This document shows, in pieces, positions 40,434-41,306 of a DNA stretch of 41,306 bases. This DNA is from Mariniphaga sp964398855 (GTDB lineage: Bacteria; Bacteroidota; Bacteroidia; Bacteroidales; Prolixibacteraceae). The notes below the pieces were generated by a model. It had not been told where the DNA came from. It saw only the letters and a program-made list of their open reading frames with translations, and did not search any database. Location of the stretch: positions 1 to 41,306 of the forward strand of contig CAYNOQ010000015.1 in the NCBI GenBank assembly GCA_964398855.1. Reading direction: 5' to 3'. The position numbers were made by a program, and so were the translations under genes. Positions within the stretch are counted from its first letter, which is position 1, and each line of letters begins with the position of its first letter.

Positions 40434-40706
40434 TTAAGAGACTGCATCAGCAAGATCAGCTCCTGCTTTAAATTTAACCACTTTCTTAGCCGGAATTTGA
40501 ATTTCTTTTCCTGTTTGTGGGTTTCTTCCTGTGCGTGCTCCGCGTTCACTTACTGAAAAAGTGCCAAAACCAATAAGGGCAACTCTGTCGCCACTCTTCA
40601 AGGCATCTGTAGTTGCACTGATAAAAGCATCTAATGCTTTTTTTGCATCTACTTTAGTGAGGCCGGTACCTGCGGCCATTGCATCAACTAATTGTGCTTT
40701 ATTCAT
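40434..40706 (-). CDS. hup: HU-family DNA-binding protein (canonical)
   Basis: A 90-residue nucleoid protein: M-N-K-A-Q-L-V-D-A-M-A at the start, I-G-F-G-T-F-S-V-S-E-R-G-A-R-T-G-R-N-P-Q-T-G in the arm and K-V-V-K-F-K-A-G near the end, all canonical HU features. It binds and bends DNA without sequence specificity and is usually very abundant. It is the second HU in the window; the one at 34782 is more diverged. Own terminator downstream; an AT-repeat lies in its leader. Confidence 0.96.
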   Translation of the reverse strand: MNKAQLVDAMAAGTGLTKVDAKKALDAFISATTDALKSGDRVALIGFGTFSVSERGARTGRNPQTGKEIQIPAKKVVKFKAGADLADAVS

Positions 40707-40712
40707 AAGTTG

Positions 40713-40740
40713 AAAAATTAAAAAATTAAAAAATTAAAAA
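40713..40740. repeat. short AT tandem repeat in the HU leader
   Basis: About three and a half copies of an 8-base unit (AAAAATTA) directly upstream of the HU ATG. Slippage at such a tract could alter leader length, but it may be simple AT-rich sequence. Confidence 0.45.
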
Positions 40741-40968
40741 ACAAACAATTGATAATAAGTTATTTATGTTACAATCATTTTTTACAGTGCATAACAATCA
40801 TAAGTAAAAAAATACTCAAAAGTCAATAGAATCAACAGTTTCAGAGAACTTTTACAAAAGTTTCAGCTAAATTCAGAAAATAGTTTCAATAAAACAACCT
40901 AAAACGGCTTTTTTTTAGAATTTCAACACTTTTTTGCACGGAAGGTTTTCCAACATCAAAAAAAGTTC

Positions 40969-40976
40969 TACTTTTG
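40969..40976 (+). promoter_or_regulatory. candidate -7 box of tRNA-Ser
   Basis: TACTTTTG, exact TAnnTTTG match, 9 bases before the first base of the tRNA, a suitable spacing for a transcription start just upstream of the mature 5' end. Confidence 0.5.
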
Positions 40977-40985
40977 CCGCTGACC

Positions 40986-41070
40986 GGAGAGATGGCAGAG
41001 TGGTCGATTGCGGCGGTCTTGAAAACCGTTGAGCTGCGAGGCTCCGGGGGTTCGAATCCCTCTCTCTCCG
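40986..41070 (+). tRNA. tRNA-Ser (UGA)
   Basis: GGAGAGA pairs with TCTCTCC as acceptor stem. Anticodon stem GCGGT/ACCGT carries the loop CTTGAAA with anticodon TGA (41020-41022). A long variable arm follows, as expected for serine, then the T arm with GGTTCGAAT and a G discriminator base. CCA is not encoded. A strong hairpin follows within 8 bases. Confidence 0.96.
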
Positions 41071-41077
41071 CAAAAAG

Positions 41078-41114
41078 AAAAGCCGTTCAAATTTCAATTT
41101 GAACGGCTTTTTTT
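41078..41114 (+). terminator. terminator of tRNA-Ser
   Basis: AAAAGCCGTTCAAAT pairs perfectly with ATTTGAACGGCTTTT around a TTCA loop, then a T run. Confidence 0.92.
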
Positions 41115-41248
41115 GTGATTGCAGCTTTTTTGAAACCGGGGAGGAAAAAGTACTATTTCAATAAGGGCACACCATAAAAATCAGGATTCTTATCCTCTGA
41201 TTACTTATACAGATTGCGGGATACTCACCCCAGACAAGAGATAATCTC

Positions 41249-41306
41249 TTATTTCACCATCGGCAACGCTTTATTAAACACCCTCTCCGTTACAAATGCT
41301 CTGAAG
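41249..41306 (-). CDS. C-terminal end of an unidentified gene (cut by window edge)
   Basis: Reading in from the right edge, one minus-strand frame is open and ends F-R-A-F-V-T-E-R-V-F-N-K-A-L-P-M-V-K at TAA 41249. The other two minus frames have stops. Nineteen codons are too few to name a family or to be certain the frame is coding. Confidence 0.35.
   Translation of the reverse strand, partial: FRAFVTERVFNKALPMVK

Noticed and set aside
40915..41097. A 60-residue minus-strand frame
   Set aside because: It is the antisense of tRNA-Ser(UGA), a well-known source of false protein calls.
41149..41248. Small palindromes (AGGAT-TCTT-ATCCT and GAGAT-A-ATCTC) near the right edge
   Set aside because: Stems of five bases without a T run; too weak to call terminators or operators.

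Overview
The window looks like a chromosomal piece of a Bacteroidota bacterium, most likely a Bacteroidales/Marinilabiliales-type fermentative anaerobe from a draft or metagenome assembly. The evidence is the AT-rich composition, -7 boxes of the TAnnTTTG type, few Shine-Dalgarno sequences, and typical families: BatA-domain protein, LysM protein with a periplasmic-binding domain, thrombospondin-3/OmpA porin, DUF5606, HU next to a 30-residue COX24-like protein and RNase G, and a relic type IX secretion tail. Two runs of exactly 100 N (4195-4294 and 18764-18863) are scaffold gaps; genes crossing them are partial.

Layout. 1-870 is a mobile-element graveyard: a 5'-truncated group II intron (start of domain V plus the maturase end of its reverse transcriptase) against a truncated metallo-beta-lactamase-fold gene. 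872-4194 (-) is a Na+-pumping oxaloacetate decarboxylase operon (oadG-oadA-oadB). 4543-9158 (+) holds DUF432-MscS, a hemolysin III protein and a BatA-domain protein; 9178-11658 (-) a LysM protein. 11922-18534 (+) carries guaA, an S41 protease, pnuC with an NR-kinase-like gene (NAD salvage), cysE and a THUMP RNA methyltransferase.

18535-23309 is an accessory island and the most interesting part. It holds an unlisted 43-residue double-glycine-leader peptide gene (-) with a short proline-rich core, a gap, a membrane-anchored CHAT (caspase-like) protease (+), and a convergent pair (-): an ECF-type sigma factor and a membrane protein with anti-sigma-like internal repeats and a TPR tail. Three copies of a ~25-bp repeat lie around the protease gene, one of them as the 5' region of the peptide gene. 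A protease, a candidate anti-sigma substrate and a sigma factor side by side recall the logic (not the parts) of the type III-E CRISPR TPR-CHAT/Csx30/sigma module, here perhaps controlling a secreted peptide. This is inference.

23310-34645 is mainly (-): argS, ompA-like porin, DUF5606, type II NADH dehydrogenase, a BadF/BadG kinase with murQ (MurNAc salvage), a decayed type IX secretion substrate, DUF1846, ssb and mutY. 34782-41306 has HU, a COX24/bS22-like mini protein, rng, dsbD, a cysteine hydrolase, trmH, a second HU, tRNA-Ser(UGA) and the tail of one more gene.
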